Origin: UBA11612 sp963976395
Lineage (GTDB): Bacteria > Pseudomonadota > Alphaproteobacteria > Rhodospirillales > Rhodospirillaceae
Length of the DNA stretch: 64,000 bases
Assembly (NCBI GenBank): GCA_963976395.1
Contig: CAXBLG010000010.1
Span: 1-64,000, forward strand
Direction: 5' to 3'
Positions 8,498-15,233 of the stretch are shown here, one piece after another. Within the stretch, counting starts at the first letter, position 1; every line of letters starts with the position of its first letter. The notes below the pieces were generated by a model that did no database searches, was not told where the DNA came from, and saw nothing but the letters and a program-made list of their open reading frames with translations. A program made the translations under genes and the position numbers.

Positions 8498-9744
8498 ACA
8501 TAGCTGCTGATTTATCGACAGCTCCAGATCTCCAATACGGAGATGCCGGCGAGACGTTAAGCCCTCCTCGCATTGCATTTTTGTATAATCACGAGGCGGG
8601 CCATCAAGTACGTCATAGCGCGGCGGTAATTCCACAACTTCTAAAGAGATATCCCAGCGCAGAGATAACAATTCTGGCAACCTCTGATTCATTGCTGGAT
8701 ATTGTGCGCCAAGTGTCAGGGGTTGACTTTAATTACCGGTGTTCGTTTGTAAAACTCAAAATCCCAACTTGGCATAAGCCTTTTGCGCGGATTGCCGATA
8801 CGATCTTGCCCTTCAGTCGGATAGACCATCTTTACAGTAACCGGTCCATTTTCACGGCTTTCGACGCGCTTGTCGTTACTGAGGGCACTAGTTTGTTCTT
8901 GAAGAAGTTAAAGGGGCTTGAACACCTCAAAATTATACGCATCGATCATGGTGGAGGTGACCGCTCGATTGGATTTCAGCCGTCGTTCGCAGGTAATGAT
9001 CTAGTGCTGCTGCCCGGTGCTAAACAGCGTGACCGTTATCTTGAACTTGGGTATCTACGCGATGATCAAATCGCTGTCGTGGGGTATCCTAAGTTTGATG
9101 CTGTTAAGATTAATGCTGCCGAGCGGCCCAGATTGTTTTCTGACGACAAACCTGTTGTTTTGTACAACCCTCATCCAGAACCGCATTTATCGTCTTGGTA
9201 CTCAATGGGGTTGGAAGTTTTAGAGTATTTTTACAACAGCAAAGATTACAATCTTATTTTTGCGCCTCACGTCATGCTGTTTCTTCGTCGCATTCACCTT
9301 TCATCCGAATGGTTTGCTGTTCGGTTGCGTCGCGACCTACCAAAAAAATATTTCAATTGCCCCAATATTCATATCGATACGGGAAGTGCTGCTAGTCTCA
9401 ATATGACCTACACTCTGGCTGCTGACATATATATCGGTGACGCTAGCAGCCAAATATATGAATTTCTCGTACGGCCTAGGCCTTGCATATTACTCAATTC
9501 GCATCGGGCAAAGTGGCAAGGGGACCCGAACTATGCTTTCTGGAACTTTGGGCCGGTTATAGATCGTGTTGCGGATTTGGACTCTTGTCTACGAAATGCC
9601 AGCACCGACCACGCAAAATATAAACCGCTCCAAGAAGAAAAATTTAAGGCGACATTTGACCAGCAGACAAAATCGGCATCCGCGCGAGCAGCAGATGCTA
9701 TCGCACAGTTCTTGAGAGTTCCGGCGGACTCTAAGGGCTTTTAG
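8494..9744 (+). CDS. CDP-glycerol glycerophosphotransferase-like (TagF/TagB-type) transferase
   Basis: A 416-residue cytosolic GT-B-type protein. The C-terminal half has the features of CDP-glycerol/ribitol phosphotransferases and related glycosyltransferases: 'YNPHPEP', 'LIFAPHVML', and 'AADIYIGDASSQIYEFL' where the S-S-x3-E-F pattern lines the nucleotide site, then 'RPCILLN'. It starts at GTG 8494, whose GTGA overlaps the previous stop codon, so translation is coupled to the nucleotidyltransferase. With the two upstream genes it would build a polyol-phosphate or sugar linkage on a surface glycan. Its 3' end overlaps the convergent DUF6491-like gene by 14 bases. The polymer is not identifiable from sequence. 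Confidence 0.72.
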   Translation: MNIAADLSTAPDLQYGDAGETLSPPRIAFLYNHEAGHQVRHSAAVIPQLLKRYPSAEITILATSDSLLDIVRQVSGVDFNYRCSFVKLKIPTWHKPFARIADTILPFSRIDHLYSNRSIFTAFDALVVTEGTSLFLKKLKGLEHLKIIRIDHGGGDRSIGFQPSFAGNDLVLLPGAKQRDRYLELGYLRDDQIAVVGYPKFDAVKINAAERPRLFSDDKPVVLYNPHPEPHLSSWYSMGLEVLEYFYNSKDYNLIFAPHVMLFLRRIHLSSEWFAVRLRRDLPKKYFNCPNIHIDTGSAASLNMTYTLAADIYIGDASSQIYEFLVRPRPCILLNSHRAKWQGDPNYAFWNFGPVIDRVADLDSCLRNASTDHAKYKPLQEEKFKATFDQQTKSASARAADAIAQFLRVPADSKGF

Positions 9745-10111
9745 CATCCGGATTTTTGGCAGGGGTCAGTGATGTCACATTGCAGATGCGTTGTCCGACA
9801 ATGACCTTGCTGACACGCGCCGGCTCGTTTGTGCCCCCAGCTTCCGTGATAAACCTTACACCACCAGAAGTATCATACTTCATGCACGCAGCATCCAATA
9901 GTGCTTCGTACCATTGGAGGTTCTTTCCTTGCACGAGAACCACGGCATTACTTACCTTGCGCCAGTCATGAACCCCTTGTAGATCACTAAATTGTATAGA
10001 TTCGGCGGCTTTGGCTCCACCGATAGCCATGCTGCCCATCAATGTAGCTATCAGGACGATAGCGCGAGTGGCCGAAATATTCTTATTTCTGAAAGCGTCA
10101 CGAGGAAACAT
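9731..10111 (-). CDS. Small exported protein, DUF6491-like
   Basis: A signal peptide spans about residues 1-36 (hydrophobic 'AIVLIATLMGSMAIGG', cleavage after 'AKA'). The mature part has 'FSDLQGVHDWRKV', 'LQWYEALLDAAC' and a second Cys in 'GQRICNVTSL', the arrangement of DUF6491 periplasmic proteins with two conserved cysteines likely forming a disulfide. GGAGG at 10117-10121 lies 6 nt before ATG 10111 and decides the start; the upstream ATG at 10123 overlaps that site. Function unknown. Confidence 0.72.
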   Translation of the reverse strand: MFPRDAFRNKNISATRAIVLIATLMGSMAIGGAKAAESIQFSDLQGVHDWRKVSNAVVLVQGKNLQWYEALLDAACMKYDTSGGVRFITEAGGTNEPARVSKVIVGQRICNVTSLTPAKNPDAKSP

Positions 10112-10236
10112 GATAGCCTCCATGATTTGTTTTGCTATAGAGCTTCAAGCACGGGCGTATTGGATATTTGAGGTAGGGTTAGTCTAAGTCCTTAGCAACG
10201 TCTGCCGTTAAATATTTTGGATACTCCTGCAGCTTT

Positions 10237-11619
10237 TTAATGTGACAGTAATTCATCACGGCGCAATAGAGTTAGCCTTATGGGCAGACGCCGTTGCCCG
10301 TCCGCAAGTCCGCGGCCACCGACCTCATGTATACCCGCTCTTAGCGCTGCGCCAATTTGAGTTCTGCTGTTCAGACCCAGTAAATAGGTCGTGCGCCGCC
10401 CCGCACGATGACGAAAGTGAAGTAGCGCCTGAAATAACCTTTCGTCATCTATATCCAAATTCGGCGACAACTCGCCCCCCACAATGATGTGGTCAAGGGC
10501 CAGAATCTGTTCGTGAGGGGACATAGGATCGGTTGAAAAAGCTATGTCCCGCACAAAGGGTCGGAAAGTCTCCCTAATGCCAACGAGAGCCTCTGCTCCA
10601 ACAGAGCTAGGGATTTGCACGATTTCAAGGCGAAATTGAAGCAGTCGCTCACGTTGAGGTAGTTTAGAAATTGAGCTTTGGATATGGGATCGGGAATCTT
10701 CCTGCAACAAGGCAAATGGTACGGGCACCGTTAATTTTATTCTCAAGCTTGCGTTGATTGCTTCGTGAAAAATGGAGGAGGCCGTGCGAATCATGTTCAG
10801 GGCATCCGCACGATTCATGGGTGAAGCCGCGTCCTGAAATACGTTGGTGTTCTCCTCGGTAAATGCTCGGAAAAAGAAACTATCAATAGACTCTGTATCT
10901 GAACTCCATGCTGGCATGAGCATGGGTGTGAGATAGGACGACGATGCGCGTGTGGTCCGGACAGGGGGGCTTAGCCGAGAAGAGCTGAGACTAGGACGTA
11001 AATTTCTCACCGGCGGTAAAGGCATTGACGCGTCTTGAATTCTGCGTACCTTAGCGACTTCCGCCTTCAATGCGTCGACGTTGACGCTGCCATCGGGATT
11101 GATTGCGTTGCTCAAGTCCAGTTTGGCGGTAGCGGGGAATGGAGCTTCATGCGGGGCAAACTTAGCGCCCATGAGTTTGTCACCGATCGCTGTGGCAATA
11201 GAGTCCGTTAACGCTTGCGCGTGCGCTTCAGGTAAACCCGGCATAAGAAGTATCCACGTATCGTCGTCTTGAGGGATGTACGTATTGCCTCGTCCGATCA
11301 TCTTTCCGATTGTTGAGTCGGCGATTAAGACTATGCGATCTTTGTATTTGTCCCATAGATCTCCGATTGAGGCTCTAAAATCGGTGAGGGCGATCACTTG
11401 GATTCTGCCACTCGCCTGCGTTTCGGTTTCATGAACGAGGTTGCTGAGCGTTAGACTTGCGATGTCATCCCAATAGGCTCGCTTTCGAGCGGTCTTGTAT
11501 TCGATACCGTTGCCTATATTGAATATGCGCCGAAAGGCTCTAAGAACATGTTTCCTCGCGGGACGCGTGAACTTCTGAATACTACGGCTCACTAGCTTCG
11601 CAATGGTTGGTGCTGCCAT
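10237..11619 (-). CDS. Uncharacterised protein, possibly degenerate GGDEF + EAL
   Basis: A 460-residue cytosolic protein with no recognised active site. Residues ~60-150 resemble the skeleton of a GGDEF fold ('RIVLIADSTIGKMIGRGN', 'DDTWILLMPG', then a helix), but no GG[DE]EF loop is present. After a Ser/Pro/Arg-rich linker (about 200-230), residues ~290-455 resemble an EAL barrel: 'LRIKLTVPVPFAL', a 'RLLQFRLEIVQI' strand where EAL proteins have [LI]-E-[IL]-T-E, and a late 'LLGLNSRTQIGAALRAG'; the catalytic acidic residues are missing. If right, it is an inactive c-di-GMP-type sensor or scaffold. ATG 11619 is chosen over TTG 11625; neither has a clear ribosome site. Confidence 0.45.
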   Translation of the reverse strand: MAAPTIAKLVSRSIQKFTRPARKHVLRAFRRIFNIGNGIEYKTARKRAYWDDIASLTLSNLVHETETQASGRIQVIALTDFRASIGDLWDKYKDRIVLIADSTIGKMIGRGNTYIPQDDDTWILLMPGLPEAHAQALTDSIATAIGDKLMGAKFAPHEAPFPATAKLDLSNAINPDGSVNVDALKAEVAKVRRIQDASMPLPPVRNLRPSLSSSRLSPPVRTTRASSSYLTPMLMPAWSSDTESIDSFFFRAFTEENTNVFQDAASPMNRADALNMIRTASSIFHEAINASLRIKLTVPVPFALLQEDSRSHIQSSISKLPQRERLLQFRLEIVQIPSSVGAEALVGIRETFRPFVRDIAFSTDPMSPHEQILALDHIIVGGELSPNLDIDDERLFQALLHFRHRAGRRTTYLLGLNSRTQIGAALRAGIHEVGGRGLADGQRRLPIRLTLLRRDELLSH

Positions 11620-11657
11620 AGGCAATATTGATCTATTGAAATGTGGGGGGACAGACC

Positions 11658-12371
11658 TTACTTGGAGCGCCCAAAAGGAATGCGTTCGATAGCCACCATC
11701 GGCTCATCTCGCTTGCTTTGACCAAATACGGTTAAATGGCGAGCCGATATTGATTTGCCCAGAACGGGCTGTGCTAGTTTTTCGAGAGCTGAAAACACGG
11801 CGTCCCGCTCATCAGAGTCATCAATCCGATCCGTCAGAGACATATGGAATTGAAATTCTTCCATAACGTATGGATATCCCCAATGTTCCAGCATTTGTTC
11901 TTGGTGCACGGTTAATTTGTTTTGACGATAAGACTCGATTTGTTCGTCAGTTAAAGGCTCACGAAAGGCCTCGAATGCGCGCACACATGCCGCCGAGAGT
12001 TTTTCCAAGGCGGCTGATTGACTCACAGGGGTTAGGGCGATGAACTTGCCGATAACGGCAAGTTCCAGACGCGGTATTTCTACCGGCGACAATCCACAGG
12101 CAAAAATTCGTGCAGTTCGGAGCAGAGCATCTAAGCTCATCGTTGGATTGAGCTCAAATGGTGGTTTAAACGTGCCATGAAAACCATAGCGTCGAGGGCT
12201 TTCCGTCAACTCATTCAATCTGTGTTTGCTGACGTTAGAGACCAGTGCTTGGCCGTGAGGCTCTTTGCCGTCCATATCGCGACCCAGCCATGATGTCCCT
12301 AAGACGTCCAAGTCACTATTTGGCTCAGGTGCGAAATAAACCGCGTACCGCGGAACACTTTGTTTTGCCAT
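11658..12371 (-). CDS. DUF1045 protein, 2H phosphoesterase-like
   Basis: A 237-residue cytosolic protein with two H-x-[ST] motifs, H65-G-T and H176-M-S, typical of the 2H phosphoesterase superfamily. The 'RYGFHGTFKPPF' block and 'EEFQFHMSLTDR' match DUF1045 proteins, which often sit beside phosphonate-degradation genes. No phn genes are found here, so the substrate could be another cyclic phosphate or RNA-derived phosphodiester. The gene lies between the putative GGDEF/EAL-like gene and dusA, all on the minus strand, with gaps of 38 and about 190 bases. Confidence 0.85.
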   Translation of the reverse strand: MAKQSVPRYAVYFAPEPNSDLDVLGTSWLGRDMDGKEPHGQALVSNVSKHRLNELTESPRRYGFHGTFKPPFELNPTMSLDALLRTARIFACGLSPVEIPRLELAVIGKFIALTPVSQSAALEKLSAACVRAFEAFREPLTDEQIESYRQNKLTVHQEQMLEHWGYPYVMEEFQFHMSLTDRIDDSDERDAVFSALEKLAQPVLGKSISARHLTVFGQSKRDEPMVAIERIPFGRSK

Positions 12372-12466
12372 CGTTTTGGCTTTCCCCCGGGTGAGCCGAT
12401 GATTGCGTTATTGGTCGAATGAGTCTCGTTATCGATTGCGTTAGGCGGCTCATTTCTCGTTTGATG

Positions 12467-12481
12467 TTGGTCAAGGACCAA
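12467..12481. repeat. Perfect short inverted repeat TTGGTC-N3-GACCAA
   Basis: Six-base arms around AAG in the 189-base gap between dusA (3' end) and the DUF1045 gene. It could be an operator for the DUF1045 gene or a weak terminator of dusA. The gap also has the direct repeat GATTGCGTTA twice (about 12401 and 12434). Confidence 0.3.
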
Positions 12482-12560
12482 CAATTTATCATCTATTTGC
12501 AACGGACCAATCTATAAATGTAAGTATGACCCTTGCATGAGCAAAGGGTGACGCCGAGCA

Positions 12561-13601
12561 TCATGCGGCTATGGACGCGCCATTATCAAGCGTTTGGGCA
12601 AGGCTCACAAGATCGCATGGTGCGTCGCCAGTTTGCCCGACTCTGGATAGTGTTTGTCGCCACAAACGTGCGCCTGCGCATCCATGATATAAGCCCGATA
12701 AATGTCGGAAAATGTGATGGGGACGAACGCCTCGGCGAATCATGACTTCCGCATACGAGACGTATTTATCTACGATCTCTGCACGTGCAGGGATCGCACA
12801 CTGATCCAAGAAAAAAAGGTGATCTACTTCGGCCAGCATGAAAGGGGTGTTGTAGGATGATCGTCCAAGCATAACGCCATCAATCGACACGCCGTGAGTG
12901 TTCGATAAAACTTTCTGCGCTGCATCCAGTGTTTGCAATCCACCGTTCAAAATGATTTTGAGATTGGGATAGCTGTTTTTCAATCTGTAGACCCGCTCAT
13001 AATCAAGCGGCGGAATCTCGCGGTTTTCCTTTGGACTTAATCCCTTCAACCATGCTTTACGGGCGTGAATAATGAAGGTTCGGCACCCAGCAGCCGCAAC
13101 TGTATAGATAAAAGAATCTAGATGATGATCTGCATCGAGATTATCGATACCGATACGGGTTTTAACTGTGATCGGACGCGATGAGGCATCGGACATTGCT
13201 TTGACGCAATCCGCCACGAGTTCGGGCTCGGCCATCAAACAGGCCCCAAAGCGACCAGATGTCACGCGATTGCTGGGACAACCCACGTTTAGGTTGACTT
13301 CATCGTACCCCCAAATCTCAGCCATTCGGGTAGCCTCCGCGAGTTCTTGAGGGGCGCTACCGCCCAGCTGCAGAGCGATCGGATGTTCTGTCTCGTCAAA
13401 ATCCAAAAATCGGTGTGCCGATTTCCCCCGGGCGAGCGCCGATGCTGTAACCATTTCCGTGTAAAGCAACGTACGTTTGGAGAGTAGTCGCAGCAGATAT
13501 CGGCAGTGGCGGTCCGTGTACTCCATCATGGGCGCCACGCAGAAACGGTGGCTTACAGCACACTGCTTTGGCGAAGACGAGAGGGGGGGCGCTGTGATCA
13601 T
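12561..13601 (-). CDS. dusA: tRNA-dihydrouridine(20/20a) synthase DusA
   Basis: An FMN-dependent enzyme reducing uridine 20/20a in the tRNA D-loop. Diagnostic blocks: 'FCVAPMMEYTDRHCRYLLR' near residue 20, 'LQLGGS' at 77, 'VNLNVGCPSNRV' at ~103, 'GRFGACLM' with the probable catalytic Cys121, 'KTRIG', and 'IILNGGL' for the phosphate of FMN. Length (346) is normal for DusA. The start ATG 13601 lacks a clear Shine-Dalgarno. Its 5' side faces the two LexA boxes about 70 and 95 bases away, so an SOS effect on dusA is possible but not shown. Confidence 0.95.
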   Translation of the reverse strand: MITAPPLSSSPKQCAVSHRFCVAPMMEYTDRHCRYLLRLLSKRTLLYTEMVTASALARGKSAHRFLDFDETEHPIALQLGGSAPQELAEATRMAEIWGYDEVNLNVGCPSNRVTSGRFGACLMAEPELVADCVKAMSDASSRPITVKTRIGIDNLDADHHLDSFIYTVAAAGCRTFIIHARKAWLKGLSPKENREIPPLDYERVYRLKNSYPNLKIILNGGLQTLDAAQKVLSNTHGVSIDGVMLGRSSYNTPFMLAEVDHLFFLDQCAIPARAEIVDKYVSYAEVMIRRGVRPHHIFRHLSGLYHGCAGARLWRQTLSRVGQTGDAPCDLVSLAQTLDNGASIAA

Positions 13602-13658
13602 GTTCGTGGTGTTTTGACGTCAAAAAAGGAGCCATTGTCCTAGAGGTTGTCGCCGAGC

Positions 13659-13687
13659 TTGACAATATGTTCTTTATTTGTTCTATA
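13659..13687 (+). promoter_or_regulatory. Sigma70-type promoter overlapped by LexA box
   Basis: A perfect -35 TTGACA (13659-13664), a 17-base spacer and a -10 TCTATA (13682-13687). The first LexA box fills most of the spacer, so a bound repressor would block RNA polymerase. It points to the 32-residue gene at 13728. Confidence 0.7.
13669..13683 (+). promoter_or_regulatory. LexA (SOS) box 1
   Basis: GTTC-TTTATTT-GTTC, an exact match to the alphaproteobacterial LexA operator GTTC-N7-GTTC, sitting between the -35 and -10 hexamers. Confidence 0.8.
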
Positions 13688-13695
13688 GACAATCG

Positions 13696-13710
13696 GAACA
13701 TAAAGGGAAC
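13696..13710 (-). promoter_or_regulatory. LexA (SOS) box 2
   Basis: GAAC-ATAAAGG-GAAC, the reverse complement of GTTC-N7-GTTC. It lies 27 bases centre to centre from box 1 and just before the Shine-Dalgarno of the small gene, probably over the transcription start. Two exact boxes in 42 bases argue against chance. Confidence 0.78.
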
Positions 13711-13727
13711 AAATGGAGGGACTAAGT

Positions 13728-13826
13728 ATGTCGGCTAAGATATTTTTTAAGGAAGCGGCGGCCCTGCTTGGACTATTTGCAACGCTTTATTTGTGGTCGG
13801 TGGTGGCGCTAGCGCTCAATACGTAA
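13728..13826 (+). CDS. 32-residue single-span membrane protein under SOS control
   Basis: The reading frame starts at ATG 13728, 6 nt after a strong GGAGGGA ribosome site (13715-13721), and ends at TAA 13824. The product has a short charged N-terminus (MSAKIFFKE) and one hydrophobic helix from about residue 10 to 30, ending in NT. The promoter carries two LexA boxes. Caulobacter SidA, a 29-residue inner-membrane peptide made in the SOS response that blocks division through FtsW, has the same design, so a division-inhibitor role is a reasonable guess by analogy. I cannot claim sequence homology. Too short for ordinary gene callers. Confidence 0.72.
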   Translation: MSAKIFFKEAAALLGLFATLYLWSVVALALNT

Positions 13827-13897
13827 GGATCAGGCTGTTCTTGGGTGTGGTCATTCAGAAATGGCATTGCCAAAAATAAGCTGAGGGTGGGTTGTTG

Positions 13898-13912
13898 TTA
13901 ATAACTCGTTAA
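13898..13912 (+). promoter_or_regulatory. CtrA box
   Basis: TTAA-TAACTCG-TTAA matches the full CtrA operator TTAA-N7-TTAA. It lies about 140 bases upstream of the 134-residue gene and some 60 bases before its likely -35 element, and 70 bases after the SOS peptide gene. Confidence 0.6.
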
Positions 13913-13969
13913 TAGTTGAAATCGTTTAATAATTTTGAGGTTATCTCGATGTTGAAAGTGTCGGGAAAT

Positions 13970-13999
13970 TTGACTCTCATAGTCAGCAGAGCCTATATC
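13970..13999 (+). promoter_or_regulatory. Candidate promoter of the 134-residue gene
   Basis: TTGACT (13970-13975) and TATATC (13994-13999) are 18 bases apart, about 55 bases before ATG 14053. Confidence 0.45.
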
Positions 14000-14052
14000 T
14001 GACGTGTAAAGAGTCATCAAAACTCGACTTTTAATCTAAGGACGCCGTCGTT

Positions 14053-14457
14053 ATGAGCACGGCTCATGTTGCCAATGCAGGGATTGCGAGCGGGGCCATT
14101 CGGGTCGCGCATCGATTACCTTTGGCTACCGTCCAAGAAAATGTCGAACCGGTATCCGGGGCATTCGCGGCGCCGGCTCGGGATCAGTCGCCGCGTTTCT
14201 ACGATGATGGTCAAGAATTTGATACTCGCCGCAGGACTGCCCCATACGGACCCTTCCAGGACCGTGTCGTTAGCTTTGGGGGCGTGCTTGTCTCACGTGA
14301 GGTGGGAACCGCAATTATGCACGCTCAGGCTGCCACAGCGGCCCGAACCGCTCTTCCTCTGGCGGCTGAAGCGGAACGTAACGTTGCCGTTTACGAATTC
14401 AATCAAGCGTTAATGGGCACGGCACAAGTTATGACCGGTATTGGCTTAAGTCGTTAG
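14053..14457 (+). CDS. Orphan 134-residue protein, possibly CtrA-regulated
   Basis: No family recognised. The protein has no signal peptide or membrane span; residues 1-75 are Ala/Pro/Arg-rich and probably disordered ('FYDDGQEFDTRRRTAPYGPF'), and the C-terminal 55 residues look helical and Ala-rich ('AATAARTALPLAAEAERNV'). AAGGA at 14038-14042 precedes ATG 14053. A second frame runs through 14066-14413, but the 14053 frame has the upstream signals. The CtrA box upstream would link it to cell cycle, motility or polar functions. It converges with ydbL, whose stop is 8 bases away. Confidence 0.6.
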   Translation: MSTAHVANAGIASGAIRVAHRLPLATVQENVEPVSGAFAAPARDQSPRFYDDGQEFDTRRRTAPYGPFQDRVVSFGGVLVSREVGTAIMHAQAATAARTALPLAAEAERNVAVYEFNQALMGTAQVMTGIGLSR

Positions 14458-14465
14458 GCGCAGCG

Positions 14466-14843
14466 TCACCTTTTACGCCAAGACCCGTCTGCGTCCATTA
14501 CGTACCAGCCATTTTGAACAGCTTTTTCGATCTGGCGCTGGCCTGCAACGGCCTGCACGGCTTCCACGCGTGTCCCTTCTTTTTCGGCGAGGGCGCGATA
14601 GCTTTCCAAACGGGCATTGTTAACGCTTTCGATCAGCGACAGAATATTAGCAGGCACACTACTACTAACGGCGCCAATCAGTCCGTCCGGCCGTTCGCCG
14701 ATCACACCAGCATTGCGCGCATCATCTAATTCGTTCGCGACGCCCGGTGTTACCACAAACATTAAGCCGAACAATGCTGCGAGCGCAATAAATACGGCGC
14801 GCTGTAAAACAATCCGGCGTGTGATATTTGATCGCATATTCAT
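14466..14843 (-). CDS. ydbL: YdbL family (DUF1318) periplasmic protein
   Basis: A signal peptide (hydrophobic stretch to about residue 36, 'GVANE') precedes a small helical domain: 'LDDARNAGVIGERPDGLIG', 'NARLESYRALAEKEGTRVEAVQAVAG' and 'GWYVMDADGSWRKR', all typical of YdbL/DUF1318. In E. coli YdbL assists the YdbH-YnbE lipid-transport bridge. It is the last gene of ydbH-ynbE-ydbL here, 26 bases after ynbE. GAGAGG lies just before ATG 14843; ATG 14837 is an alternative. Confidence 0.88.
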   Translation of the reverse strand: MNMRSNITRRIVLQRAVFIALAALFGLMFVVTPGVANELDDARNAGVIGERPDGLIGAVSSSVPANILSLIESVNNARLESYRALAEKEGTRVEAVQAVAGQRQIEKAVQNGWYVMDADGSWRKR

Positions 14844-14869
14844 TTGTCCTCTCTCACGCTTGCGCTCGA

Positions 14870-15097
14870 TTAAAATATATCGGGGTTGTTTTCCACCACT
14901 TCCTCAACGCCTTTCTCAAGCTTTATGCGCACTTCCTGCTCAATTTTGACGTTGAGGTTAATAACGATGGGCTTGTCCGGCACCTCGAGCCTAACGGTCG
15001 GTGTGCAGGAGGAAAGCAAAACAGCGAAGGCAAGAGCCGTTACGCTGCTGATTAAACTCCAAGCCAATGTTTGCCGCCAATTGGGCGCTGACACCAT
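14870..15097 (-). CDS. ynbE: YnbE family outer-membrane lipoprotein
   Basis: A short lipoprotein: hydrophobic segment, lipobox L-S-S-C, then 'PTVRLEVPDKPIVINLNV' and a C-terminal helix ending 'VENNPDIF', the YnbE signature. YnbE is thought to cap YdbH at the outer membrane by beta-strand augmentation. The start is uncertain: a reading frame opens at 15115, but AGGAGG lies within it just before ATG 15097/GTG 15094, which gives a length closer to the family. It sits between ydbH (about 137-base gap) and ydbL. Confidence 0.88.
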   Translation of the reverse strand: MVSAPNWRQTLAWSLISSVTALAFAVLLSSCTPTVRLEVPDKPIVINLNVKIEQEVRIKLEKGVEEVVENNPDIF

Positions 15098-15233
15098 ACC
15101 CTCCTGCTTCATCAATCTTACTGCTTCATTTCACGATTCTGCCCTAACTTACAAAGTATGCCAATGGCAGTTTAGTGATCATAGTTTCCCCATCAAACGC
15201 GGCAACCATAAGGCGTTGTTTAGGAGTTTGATC

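Noticed and set aside
12561..13826. Integrated element at dusA
   Set aside because: dusA is a known integration hotspot, but no integrase or attachment repeat is visible next to it.
14066..14413. Alternative 115-residue frame inside the orphan 134-residue gene
   Set aside because: The 14053 frame has upstream ribosome and promoter signals and reaches the natural stop; this frame does not.
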